Shown here in pieces: positions 1 through 7,830 of a DNA stretch of 64,000 nucleotides. The notes below the pieces were generated by a model that was not told the origin of the DNA, ran no database searches, and worked only from the letters and a program-made list of their open reading frames with translations. The stretch is from positions 124,001 through 188,000 of the forward strand of contig JBAOHV010000016.1 in the NCBI GenBank assembly GCA_037045265.1, in the 5' to 3' direction. A program made the position numbers and the translations under genes. The stretch's first letter is position 1. Every line of letters starts with the position of its first letter. This DNA comes from JBAOHV01 sp037045265. GTDB taxonomy: Bacteria > Actinomycetota > Acidimicrobiia > Acidimicrobiales > Microtrichaceae.

Positions 1-526
1 CCAACAGCAGCACGGACGGACGAGCGGCGAGAGCGCGTCCCAGTTCGACCAGGCGGGCGTGTCCTGTGGGCAGGGAGCCGACCAGCTCTTCGGCCAGGGG
101 GCCGAGCGCCAACTGCTCGAGGATCAGGTCGATCTCGACTCCGGGTGAGGGGTCTCCCCCGTCGGCCAGGTACTGCGGCAACGCGGCGCTGCGTCGTGAC
201 CAGCTCCGCCGGATCTCCATGCCGACCTGGATGTTCTCGCGCACGGTGAGCGACGAGAACACCTCGAGGCGCTGGAAGGTGCGCCCGATGCCCAGACGAG
301 CACGCTTGTGGGTTCCGATGCTCGATATCTCCCGGCCGTCGAGGCGGACCTGACCGGAGCTCGGCTGCACGACACCGCAGATCGCGTTGAACGTCGTCGT
401 CTTGCCGGCACCGTTGGGGCCGATGAGGCCACTGACGCGGCCTCCTTCCACCCGCAGCGAGCATTCGCTCACTGCCAGGTGCCCACCGAAGCGGACAGAG
501 ACCTGGTCCACCTCCAACACGCTCAT
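1..526 (-). CDS. livG: Branched-chain amino acid ABC transporter ATP-binding protein, LivG type (partial, C-terminus off window)
   Basis: Cytoplasmic ATPase subunit of a LIV-type importer. The ATG at 526 begins MSVLEVDQVSVRFGG. A Walker A motif GPNGAGKTTT follows near residue 38, and then a typical LivG stretch, GIGRTFQRLEVFSSLTVREN, giving the Q-loop region. The frame runs off the left edge at LVELGRALAARPSVLLL, which is the start of Walker B, so about 175 residues are visible and the C-terminal third is missing. The start overlaps the stop of the upstream permease gene by ATGA, indicating translational coupling. Family assignment is secure. Substrate is inferred only from the family; the adjacent amidohydrolase suggests amino acids or their N-acyl derivatives. 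Confidence 0.93.
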   Translation of the reverse strand, partial: MSVLEVDQVSVRFGGHLAVSECSLRVEGGRVSGLIGPNGAGKTTTFNAICGVVQPSSGQVRLDGREISSIGTHKRARLGIGRTFQRLEVFSSLTVRENIQVGMEIRRSWSRRSAALPQYLADGGDPSPGVEIDLILEQLALGPLAEELVGSLPTGHARLVELGRALAARPSVLLL

Positions 527-2883
527 GCCGGGGTGGCCTGACCGGTCAGGACTGCTTCGAACTGCTCCTCGTCGAGGCCGAGCGCCCGGCCGGCGTCGAG
601 GGCATCGGCGTGGGTCAGCGGACCATTCAGTCCCAGTTCGTCAGGTGAGTGCTGGGCGAGCACAGCGGTGCCACCGCGAACCGACGGGACGTTTCCGTGC
701 ACTCCCATGCCCACACGGACCACGAGGAACACGTAGACGAAAATCGCGACGACTCGCATGCCGTTGGAATCGATCGCTGTCGACCACGGGATGATGGCGG
801 CGAGCACGACCCCCAACGCGAGCCAGATCTCCATGGCCCAGGCCCTTCCTGGGACGTCGGAGAACAGCAGAGGCGTAGCAGGAACCAGGCCGAGCACGAA
901 CACGATGATCGCGGCGGTGAACGCCCAGCCGTCGATCACCCCGGCGTGTGCAGCGAACCACACGGCCGCTGCGCCGACCGCGGCGATGACGATCGTCGGC
1001 GGTGAGTCCCCGACCGCCCGGAACCCTGCAGCCGCCTGGGGAGCAGCGCCATCGGGATCGCGGCCGAGGCTGACGCCCATCATTCCCGGCGAGAAGGCGA
1101 GGACGTCCTTCACCGACATGGAGAAGAAGCCGAAGACACCGATCGCGTTGGCAGCGAACATGGTGCTGAAGATCGGGATCACTCCCAGGAGGAGGCCGCC
1201 GAAGAACGCGCCGGCAACCGACCCGATGCCCCCCACCACGGCGATCATCGTGATCGGCAGCGACGCCGGGAGGCTGAGGCTCTCGGCGAGGAACGTCCGG
1301 CCCGACACCGCTCCGGCTGCACCGGCGATAGCTGCGGAGAGGGCGAACACGCCGACCTTGGTCGACATCAGGTTGAGCCCGAGGGTCGCACACGCGATCG
1401 GCGAGTCCTTCATGGCCGTCAGACGACGACCCCAGGGACTGCGCCGCAGCGCTATCAGCATCACTCCGAGCAGGGCGAAGAGCACTGCGAAGAACACCAG
1501 CTGCGAGTAGTCGCTCTCGATCCCCCAGATCCCGAAGTCCAGCCGCGGGACCTGCCGGTTCGCTCCCGGCATCACTGATACCTGGTTGAAGACCATCGAC
1601 GAGCAGAACATGGCGAAAGCAGCAGTGGCGAGGGCCAGGTAGATGCCCTGGAGGCGAAGCGCCGGGAAGGCCACGAGCCCGCCGACGACCGCGCACAACG
1701 CAACCGAGAGGAAGACCGCCCATGGCTCACCGTTCGCCCCCCAGCTGGCCATGGCGACCGCTCCGATACCCGTGAAGGTCAGCTGGGCCAAGGAGATCTG
1801 GCCCGCGTATCCCGTCAGCGGCACGAGCGACAGCGTGACCACCGCGGTGAAGAACCCGGTGAGCAGCAGGTTGAGGTTGGGTCCGCTTATCAACGAACCG
1901 ACCGCCGCGACCACCGCGACGAATGAGGCCGCGCTGATCAGCGCGAATCGGAGAGTCGGAGGTCGGGACGGAGTAGAGCGCCGAGCGGTTCCCTTGGCGG
2001 TGAGCCGGTCCTGTGGCTGGAAGAGCATCACCGCGAACAGCATGACTGGAGGCAGCGCCTGGCTCACCGCTCGCAGGCTCACAGGACCGATCGTGCTCTC
2101 CTGGTTCAGGTAGCCGATCACGTACGACTGGGCGAGTCCGAGTATGACAGCGCCCAGGAACACGCCCGGGAGGCTCCGCAGCCGCCCGACGACTGCCACC
2201 GCGTAGGCGTTGAGCAGCAGGAGCGTGAGCGTGGTAGCGCTGAGCGTCTGCTCCGATGCGAGAAGCACACCGGCGATCGCCGCCATGCCGGCACCGAGCG
2301 CCCAGGACAGCATGGAGATCCGATCCGGCCGACCGCCGTTCAGCCGCATGAGAGAGCGGTCGTCGACGACCGCGCGCATCCCGATCCCCAAGCGGGTGAA
2401 CCGGAACATCCACGCCAGCGCGCCCGCTACGACCACCGCCACACCAAGGGTCAACAGGCGGTGGTAGCTGACGGGCACCCCGAGCACCTCCACCACCCCC
2501 GAGAAGAAGGGCTGCACCGGCCGGCCCACGTTCGGGTTCCAGATCACATTGGCGATGCCGATCAGGGCAACCATCAACGAGATGGTCACGACGATCTTCA
2601 CCACGTCGGACGTACCCTCGATCCCGCGCATGATCCCGCGCTCGACGACCGCGCCGAACAGAGGACCGAACACGAACACGACCAGGATGACCGCGGGCAG
2701 AACCGGGACGCCCCACGCGACGTGGACCTGCCAGTACATGAACGCGGCGAGCATGCTGAACGCGCCGTGGGCGAAGTTGAAGATGCCCGACGTGGTGTAG
2801 GTCACCACCAGACCGGACGCCGAGATGGCGTAGATGGCCGCGGTGGCAAGTCCGCCGATGGTGAAGGTTAGGAACTTGTCCAT
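523..2883 (-). CDS. LivH-LivM fused branched-chain amino acid ABC permease
   Basis: One 786-residue membrane protein carries both permease halves that are normally separate. Residues 1 to about 285 read as LivH (GIFNFAHGAFSML near residue 35, then repeated hydrophobic segments). Residues from about 310 read as LivM (LTGYAGQISLAQLTFTGIG, the LivM signature). After LivM there are further hydrophobic segments (IDGWAFTAAIIVFVLGLVPA) and a soluble tail ending LTGQATPA. The start at ATG 2883 was chosen because LivH proteins begin here (MDKFLTFTIGGL); the upstream extension is not LivH-like. It lies 13 bp after the LivK gene and overlaps livG by 4 bp, so the three are an operon. Confidence 0.92.
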   Translation of the reverse strand: MDKFLTFTIGGLATAAIYAISASGLVVTYTTSGIFNFAHGAFSMLAAFMYWQVHVAWGVPVLPAVILVVFVFGPLFGAVVERGIMRGIEGTSDVVKIVVTISLMVALIGIANVIWNPNVGRPVQPFFSGVVEVLGVPVSYHRLLTLGVAVVVAGALAWMFRFTRLGIGMRAVVDDRSLMRLNGGRPDRISMLSWALGAGMAAIAGVLLASEQTLSATTLTLLLLNAYAVAVVGRLRSLPGVFLGAVILGLAQSYVIGYLNQESTIGPVSLRAVSQALPPVMLFAVMLFQPQDRLTAKGTARRSTPSRPPTLRFALISAASFVAVVAAVGSLISGPNLNLLLTGFFTAVVTLSLVPLTGYAGQISLAQLTFTGIGAVAMASWGANGEPWAVFLSVALCAVVGGLVAFPALRLQGIYLALATAAFAMFCSSMVFNQVSVMPGANRQVPRLDFGIWGIESDYSQLVFFAVLFALLGVMLIALRRSPWGRRLTAMKDSPIACATLGLNLMSTKVGVFALSAAIAGAAGAVSGRTFLAESLSLPASLPITMIAVVGGIGSVAGAFFGGLLLGVIPIFSTMFAANAIGVFGFFSMSVKDVLAFSPGMMGVSLGRDPDGAAPQAAAGFRAVGDSPPTIVIAAVGAAAVWFAAHAGVIDGWAFTAAIIVFVLGLVPATPLLFSDVPGRAWAMEIWLALGVVLAAIIPWSTAIDSNGMRVVAIFVYVFLVVRVGMGVHGNVPSVRGGTAVLAQHSPDELGLNGPLTHADALDAGRALGLDEEQFEAVLTGQATPA

Positions 2884-2896
2884 CGCGACGCTGAGA

Positions 2897-4300
2897 TCAG
2901 ATCGGCCGATCCGGGTCGACCTTGCCCTCGCCGAGCGAGGAGACGTCGACGTCGGCGATCGAGTCCGGTGGGCAGCTGAACCCGTCCTGGTCGTCGCCCT
3001 CACCCCCGAGCTCAGGGTAGGAACGCGTGAACTCCTCGTCCACGACTCCGATGAGCATGCCGCACTCCGGCGGGACACCCGAACCGGGATCGGTCGGCAC
3101 GTGCAGACCGCCCGCCGTCCAGTCGTCCACCGCAGCTGCTTCCTCCAGGATGCAGGTCCTGTCGATGACGCCGTCGTTCTTGTCGGCACACGAGTTGGCA
3201 GCAACCGAGAAGAGCAACCACGAAGACATGGCCTGCATGCCGAGTGCAGCGATCTTGGCGTCCGGAACGTCTTCCAGCATGGTCAGGTACTGCTCCACCG
3301 CCGGCCACTCGTCGCGCTCTTCGAACGGGTGGAAGGCCGTGCGCAGTACGGCCATGTCGGCCGAGCCGTCGCCCGCGGAGAAGAGGACCTGGTCGTAGTT
3401 GTTGGTCTGGTGCAACACGATGCCGTCCCAGTCCTTCTCGGCGAGCTTCGACTGGAGGCTCGCGGCGTTGGACGGCTCACCGATCCAGTAGACCGACGTA
3501 GCCCCGCTCTCGATGACCCGATCGGCGTAAGGGCCCCAGTCGTCTGCACCGAGGATCGGATACGAGATGCTCGCGCCCAGGTTGAGGCCTTCCTTCTCGG
3601 CTGCGGCCTCGAACCCTGCCTTCACCGTGAGCATCGAGGGCAGCTCGCCGTAGACGATCGCCATCTCCTCGCTCTCCTCGGGGTACTGGGACATGACGTC
3701 CTGCACCCACTGGGTCGAGGCCTTGTCGGCGGGGTTCGGCAGTGGCTCGATCTTGCCGTTCGAGAGGCTCTTCTGGATCGACACGGCGAACGCCGGGATG
3801 TCGATCAGACCGCACTTGTGGAAGTCCGACCCGTCCTTGCCGGAGAACTCCAACTGGTCCTGGGCGAAACCGCCGCCGACCATGGCGAACACTCCGGTGC
3901 AGGCGGTGGTCATCGCCGCCTCGACGTTGGTCACCTGTCCGTCCAGGTCGACCAGCTCGATCGGCAGGCCCTGTATCCCACCCTGGGCGTTGCACCACCC
4001 GGCGTAGGCTTCGGCGGTGTCCCAGAACTCCTTGTTGAGACCGGGACGGATCTCGGCGGAGCGGTCGTTGGCGACGCCGAGGTAGAGCTTGTCGGTCGCG
4101 GGGCCTTCGCCCTCGGCGACAGTGGCGTCGCCCTCGCCGCACGGCGACTCCATGTCACCGAAGCCCTCGGCCGAGGCCGATGGAGTCGTCTCTTCGGTGC
4201 CGCCCTCTTCGTTCTCCGTGCCTGTCTCGTCGCCTGAAGCGCCGCAGGCCGCTCCGACGAGCGAGAGTGCACACACAAGGATCGCCAACGTTCGCTTCAC
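2897..4300 (-). CDS. LivK-like ABC substrate-binding lipoprotein (copy 1)
   Basis: A 467-residue secreted receptor for the LIV-type transporter encoded just downstream. It starts with GTG at 4300, preceded by a GGGGGA ribosome site. The N-terminus is a lipoprotein signal with lipobox VGAAC at about residue 18, followed by an acidic Thr/Glu-rich linker. The periplasmic-binding fold begins near residue 70 (KLYLGVANDRSAEIRPGLNK), with AMTTACTGVFAMVGGG and the C-terminal YPELGGEGDDQDGFSCPP. It ends in DPDRPI, exactly like the second copy at 19899-21314, so the two are paralogues. The ligand is unknown. Confidence 0.9.
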   Translation of the reverse strand: MKRTLAILVCALSLVGAACGASGDETGTENEEGGTEETTPSASAEGFGDMESPCGEGDATVAEGEGPATDKLYLGVANDRSAEIRPGLNKEFWDTAEAYAGWCNAQGGIQGLPIELVDLDGQVTNVEAAMTTACTGVFAMVGGGFAQDQLEFSGKDGSDFHKCGLIDIPAFAVSIQKSLSNGKIEPLPNPADKASTQWVQDVMSQYPEESEEMAIVYGELPSMLTVKAGFEAAAEKEGLNLGASISYPILGADDWGPYADRVIESGATSVYWIGEPSNAASLQSKLAEKDWDGIVLHQTNNYDQVLFSAGDGSADMAVLRTAFHPFEERDEWPAVEQYLTMLEDVPDAKIAALGMQAMSSWLLFSVAANSCADKNDGVIDRTCILEEAAAVDDWTAGGLHVPTDPGSGVPPECGMLIGVVDEEFTRSYPELGGEGDDQDGFSCPPDSIADVDVSSLGEGKVDPDRPI

Positions 4301-4447
4301 AAGGTCCCCCTGTCACTGTTCGGCGCCGGAAGCCGCCGAACGATGGTCATGCTGTGCCGGCCAGGCACGGCGCAGTCGGAGTTTCTAGCACGTCGACCGC
4401 CACCGGCGCGCTCCTCGCTACCGGTCCGGTCGTGCGACGACGACGAG

Positions 4448-4466
4448 ATCTGACAGAGTGTCAGAT
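4448..4466. promoter_or_regulatory. Perfect 8-3-8 inverted repeat, putative TetR/GntR-type operator
   Basis: ATCTGACA-GAG-TGTCAGAT is a perfect palindrome with a 3-nt spacer. It lies in the 255-bp region between the divergent LivK and amidohydrolase genes, about 90 bp upstream of the amidohydrolase start and 150 bp upstream of livK. Length and symmetry fit a dimeric repressor site that could control both directions. The regulator is not in this window. Confidence 0.5.
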
Positions 4467-4510
4467 GTCCGGCGACCCCGAACCCCTCGGACCGGACGAC
4501 AGCCCATCAC

Positions 4511-4544
4511 GAACCGCATCACAGACAGAACCGCATCACAGACA
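4511..4544. repeat. Two perfect tandem copies of a 17-bp unit in the 5' leader of the amidohydrolase
   Basis: The unit GAACCGCATCACAGACA occurs at 4511-4527 and 4528-4544 without mismatch. It directly abuts the ribosome-binding site AAAGGAC upstream of the ATG at 4556. A copy-number change would alter leader length but not the ribosome site. Confidence 0.85.
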
Positions 4545-4555
4545 AAGGACGTTCC

Positions 4556-6286
4556 ATGGACTTGGCCATCCGCAACGTGACGATCATCGATGGCACCGGA
4601 GCTCGCGGCCGACTCGGCGACGTCGGCATCGCAGATTCCAGGATCGCCGCGATCGGCGGTCCCGGCGATGGCAGCGTCGCTTCCGCAGAGATCGAGATCG
4701 ACGGCACAGGACTTCTCCTGACCCCTGGCTTCGTGGACCCCCACACCCACTACGACGCGCAGCTCTTCTGGGACCCGACCGCGTCGCCGTCGAACGTCCA
4801 CGGGGTCACCACCGTCATCGCCGGCAACTGCGGCTTCACGCTCGCACCGCTCGCCCCCGGCGACGGGGACTACGTGCGCCGCATGATGGCCAAGGTCGAA
4901 GGCATGCCGCTGCAGGCGCTCGAGGACGGGATCGAATGGAACTGGTCGAGCTTCGAGGAATACCTCGACCGGCTCAGCGGCCGTCTCGGCGTCAACGCCG
5001 GTTTCCTGGTCGGACACTGCGCGTTGCGTCGCCAGGTGATGGGCACCGAGTCGGTCGAGCGTGAGGCGACCGAGGCCGAGATCGCCGCTATGCGCGAGCT
5101 CCTCGCCGAGGGGATCCGCGCCGGTGGGCTCGGGTTCTCCACGACGCGGGCACGCACCCACTCCGACGGCGACGGCAAGCCGGTCTCATCGCGGTGGGCG
5201 AGCGAGGCCGAGCTCCTGGCGCTCGCATCGGAGGTTTCCGAGCACCCGGGCACCACCCTTGAGTTCGCATCGGATGGCTGCCTGGACGGATTCGTCGACG
5301 ACGAGGTCGACTTCATGATCGCCTTCTCGAAGGCGGGCAACCGACCGCTCAACTGGAACGTGCTGACGGTCGACTCCCACGCTCCCGAGCGGTACCAGAA
5401 CCAGCTCGCGGCCATGGATCGTTGCGCCGAGGCGGGGGCCAAGGTCGTTGCGTTGACCATGCCGGTGATCGTCGGCATGAACATGAGCTTCCTGACGTAC
5501 TGCGCGTTGAACATGATGCCGGACTGGGGCGACATTCTCGGGCTGCCGCTCGAGCAGCGTATGGAGCGTCTGCGCGACCCGGAGACCAGGCGATTCATGC
5601 AGGAGCGCGCTGCTTCGCCGGAGACCGGGGTCTTCGCCCGGCTCACCGGTTGGGACACCTATGTGATCGGCGACACGTTCTCAGCCGAGAACGATGGGCT
5701 CACCGGTCGTCGCGTCGGCGAGATCGCCGCAGAGCGGGGAGCGGGAGCGTTCGACACGCTGATCGACATCGTGCTCGCCGACGACCTGCGGACGGTGCTG
5801 TGGCCCGGCGCAACCGATGCCGACCCCGAGTCGTGGGAGCTGCGCCGCCAGGCATGGGACCACCCGTCGGTGATGCTCGGCGGCTCCGACGCGGGCGCCC
5901 ACCTGGACCGCATGCAGGGAGCCAACTACCCCACCCGGTTCATCGCTGACTGCCTCCGTGGCCGCAAGCTGACTTCGGTCGAGCGGGCGGTGCAGCTGAT
6001 GACCCAGGTGCCGGCCGAGCTGTTCGGCCTGCGCGACCGCGGTGTGATCCGCGAGGGGGCCCACGCCGACCTGGTCCTGTTGGACCCCGAGACCGTGGAC
6101 TCCGAGATGCTCTCGATGGTCGATGACCTGCCGGGCGCAACGAGCCGTCTCTTCGCAGGTTCGATCGGCGTTCGCAAGGTGTGGGTCGGCGGGGTCGAGA
6201 CGATCTCCGACGGCGCCGCCACCGGAGCCCTACCCGGTTCGATCATCCGGTCCGGCACCGACACCGACACCGTCACCGCCAGCTGA
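4556..6286 (+). CDS. N-acyl-D-amino-acid deacylase-type amidohydrolase
   Basis: A 576-residue metal-dependent hydrolase of the amidohydrolase superfamily (D-aminoacylase group). Such enzymes cleave N-acyl amino acids or related amides in the cytoplasm. The N-terminal half-barrel starts MDLAIRNVTIIDGTGARG. The metal-binding HxH is in GFVDPHTHYDAQL near residue 65, and the family marker GNCGFTLAPL follows near residue 92. The C-terminal metal/catalytic Asp region is LGGSDAGAHLDRM. The start has a good AAGGAC site. It is divergent from the LIV transporter genes and shares their 255-bp regulatory region, so joint control and transport-coupled hydrolysis are plausible. Its 3' end overlaps the convergent WecA-like gene by 57 bp. 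D-specificity is not proven by sequence. Confidence 0.85.
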   Translation: MDLAIRNVTIIDGTGARGRLGDVGIADSRIAAIGGPGDGSVASAEIEIDGTGLLLTPGFVDPHTHYDAQLFWDPTASPSNVHGVTTVIAGNCGFTLAPLAPGDGDYVRRMMAKVEGMPLQALEDGIEWNWSSFEEYLDRLSGRLGVNAGFLVGHCALRRQVMGTESVEREATEAEIAAMRELLAEGIRAGGLGFSTTRARTHSDGDGKPVSSRWASEAELLALASEVSEHPGTTLEFASDGCLDGFVDDEVDFMIAFSKAGNRPLNWNVLTVDSHAPERYQNQLAAMDRCAEAGAKVVALTMPVIVGMNMSFLTYCALNMMPDWGDILGLPLEQRMERLRDPETRRFMQERAASPETGVFARLTGWDTYVIGDTFSAENDGLTGRRVGEIAAERGAGAFDTLIDIVLADDLRTVLWPGATDADPESWELRRQAWDHPSVMLGGSDAGAHLDRMQGANYPTRFIADCLRGRKLTSVERAVQLMTQVPAELFGLRDRGVIREGAHADLVLLDPETVDSEMLSMVDDLPGATSRLFAGSIGVRKVWVGGVETISDGAATGALPGSIIRSGTDTDTVTAS

Positions 6287-7450
6287 TCCTGGATCCACCC
6301 CATCGGTCCCGCTGCCGTCGTCGCCGGTCGCAGCGGGATCGACGGGCGGTCCACCGCGTTCCTCTGCTCGTGAGAGCCGCGGAGCGAACAGGGTGAACAG
6401 CAGCAATGCCAGCGCGAGGAGCCCGATGGGCACGATGCCGTTGCCGCGGCTGGTGAACACGGGTACGAGCACGAATCCCGACAGCACCGCCGTCCATGCC
6501 CAGAGGATCACGACGCTGCGGCGGTGCCCGTGGCCGAGGTCCATGAGACGGTGGTGCAGGTGCTCCTTGTCGGCGGTGGCGACCCCCGCGCGACGCCGGG
6601 CACGACGTATGACCGCGAAGACCGTGTCGAGCAGCGGCACCCCGAGGATGAACAGCGGGATCACCAGCGGGGCGAAGAAGAACCACGACTGGCCCGAGTA
6701 GGGGTCGTCCGACTGGCCACCGACGGCAACCGTCGAAGCGGCCAGCAGCAGCCCCAACAGAAGTGCCCCCGAATCGCCCATGAAGATCGTCGCCGGGTTG
6801 AAGTTGAACGGCAGGAACCCGACGCACACGCCGACGGTCAACACCGCCAGGAGTGGGCCGATGTTCGACGGGTCGATGACGCCGACGTCGAGCAGCCGCC
6901 ATCCGTACAGGAAGAACGACCCGGCACCGATCGCGACTATTCCCGCAGCGAGTCCGTCCAACCCGTCGATCAGGTTCACGGCGTTTGCCATGCCGACCAC
7001 CCACAACACGGTGATGAGCGCCGACATGTCGGGTGGGAGGACCGTGAACCCCAGGAACGGCACCCGGAAGTAGATGACCGTCAGACCGACGAGGGTCAGG
7101 ATGGAACCGGCGAGCACCATCCCGGCGAGCTTCGCCGGGGCCGACACGTCGCGCAGGTCGTCGATCAGGCCGGTGAGCCAGATGACCGAGGCTGCGGCGA
7201 GTACGCCGAACACGTTGGCCGGCGACGCGAAGACGGGAGCGAACTCCTCCATCCTCCAAGCGGCGGCCATTCCGGCGAGCAGGCCGACGAAGAGCGCCGC
7301 GCCCCCGAGGATCGGCGTAGGGGTTGCGTGGACCGTGCGGTCGCTCGGGTGTGCCAGTGCGCCGGTGCGGCGCGAGATCGCCCGGAACGGTGCCACCGAA
7401 GCCGCCGTCGCAGTGACCGCTACAGCCATGACGATCACATAGGCACGCAC
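6230..7450 (-). CDS. Undecaprenyl-phosphate N-acetylglucosaminyl 1-phosphate transferase (WecA/TagO family, MraY superfamily)
   Basis: A 406-residue polytopic membrane enzyme that starts lipid-linked glycan synthesis by moving a sugar-1-phosphate onto undecaprenyl phosphate. Visible motifs are DRTVHATPTPILGGAAL near residue 40 (the basic, Pro/Gly-rich first loop), the catalytic-type AVNLIDGLDGLAAG near residue 160, and the metal site FMGDSGALLLG near residue 222. HLHHRLMDLGHG in the last large loop is the WecA-type HxHHR motif. It starts with GTG at 7450. The C-terminal 40 residues are Gly/Asp-rich and are encoded inside the 57-bp overlap with the convergent amidohydrolase gene. Mycobacteria and streptomycetes carry a similar gene near prfA-prmC, so the location is ancestral. 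Confidence 0.9.
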   Translation of the reverse strand: MRAYVIVMAVAVTATAASVAPFRAISRRTGALAHPSDRTVHATPTPILGGAALFVGLLAGMAAAWRMEEFAPVFASPANVFGVLAAASVIWLTGLIDDLRDVSAPAKLAGMVLAGSILTLVGLTVIYFRVPFLGFTVLPPDMSALITVLWVVGMANAVNLIDGLDGLAAGIVAIGAGSFFLYGWRLLDVGVIDPSNIGPLLAVLTVGVCVGFLPFNFNPATIFMGDSGALLLGLLLAASTVAVGGQSDDPYSGQSWFFFAPLVIPLFILGVPLLDTVFAVIRRARRRAGVATADKEHLHHRLMDLGHGHRRSVVILWAWTAVLSGFVLVPVFTSRGNGIVPIGLLALALLLFTLFAPRLSRAEERGGPPVDPAATGDDGSGTDGVDPGSAGGDGVGVGAGPDDRTG

Positions 7451-7830
7451 CCCAGGAACCTACCGCGCCCGGTGTGCGGCACCCGGATAACCCGTGTCTA
7501 CGTCGATGATCCCGGCGAATTGCTTCAGGCAACTCCGGTCGAGACCGATGTGAACCATGGCACTACTCGCCGTTCAGTCGTCGTCAACAGGGAATTTTGC
7601 TCGCTGGTGTCGGCGGGGGCTGCTATACAAACTGTTTCTGGGAAGAAGAACCGTTCGGCCGACTGGGAGGCTGAACAACGGCTCAGTTCGGTTCGGGGCG
7701 AACCCCGATCTGGGCCTTGGGATGGAGAGATATGCACACGAAGCGGACCAGCGTGTCCGTCGCCCCTACCGGCGGTATGACCACAGGGCCGATCGCCACA
7801 GGGCCGATCGCCACTGGGAGAACACGACCC
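7451..7830. promoter_or_regulatory. Divergent intergenic region with an extended -10 candidate (TGCTATACA)
   Basis: About 380 bp separate the two divergent sugar-phosphate transferase genes. A less GC-rich patch around 7575-7690 contains TGCTATACA at 7621-7629, which reads as an extended -10 element facing the WbaP-like gene. No convincing -35 is seen at normal spacing. No other gene is credible here. The 15-bp tandem repeat at 7781-7814 lies in this region. Confidence 0.35.
7781..7814. repeat. Tandem 15-bp repeat (2.3 copies) upstream of the WbaP-like start
   Basis: The unit CCACAGGGCCGATCG repeats perfectly at 7781-7795 and 7796-7810, with CCAC continuing. If translation begins at the upstream ATG (7732) it would encode a TGPIA repeat. 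If it begins at 7831, the repeat is leader sequence just before the GGGAGA ribosome site. Confidence 0.8.

Noticed and set aside
2834..4237. Long antisense open frame opposite the LivK gene
   Set aside because: High-GC shadow frame; composition Arg/Val/Gly-rich, no family pattern, and the opposite strand is a clear receptor gene.
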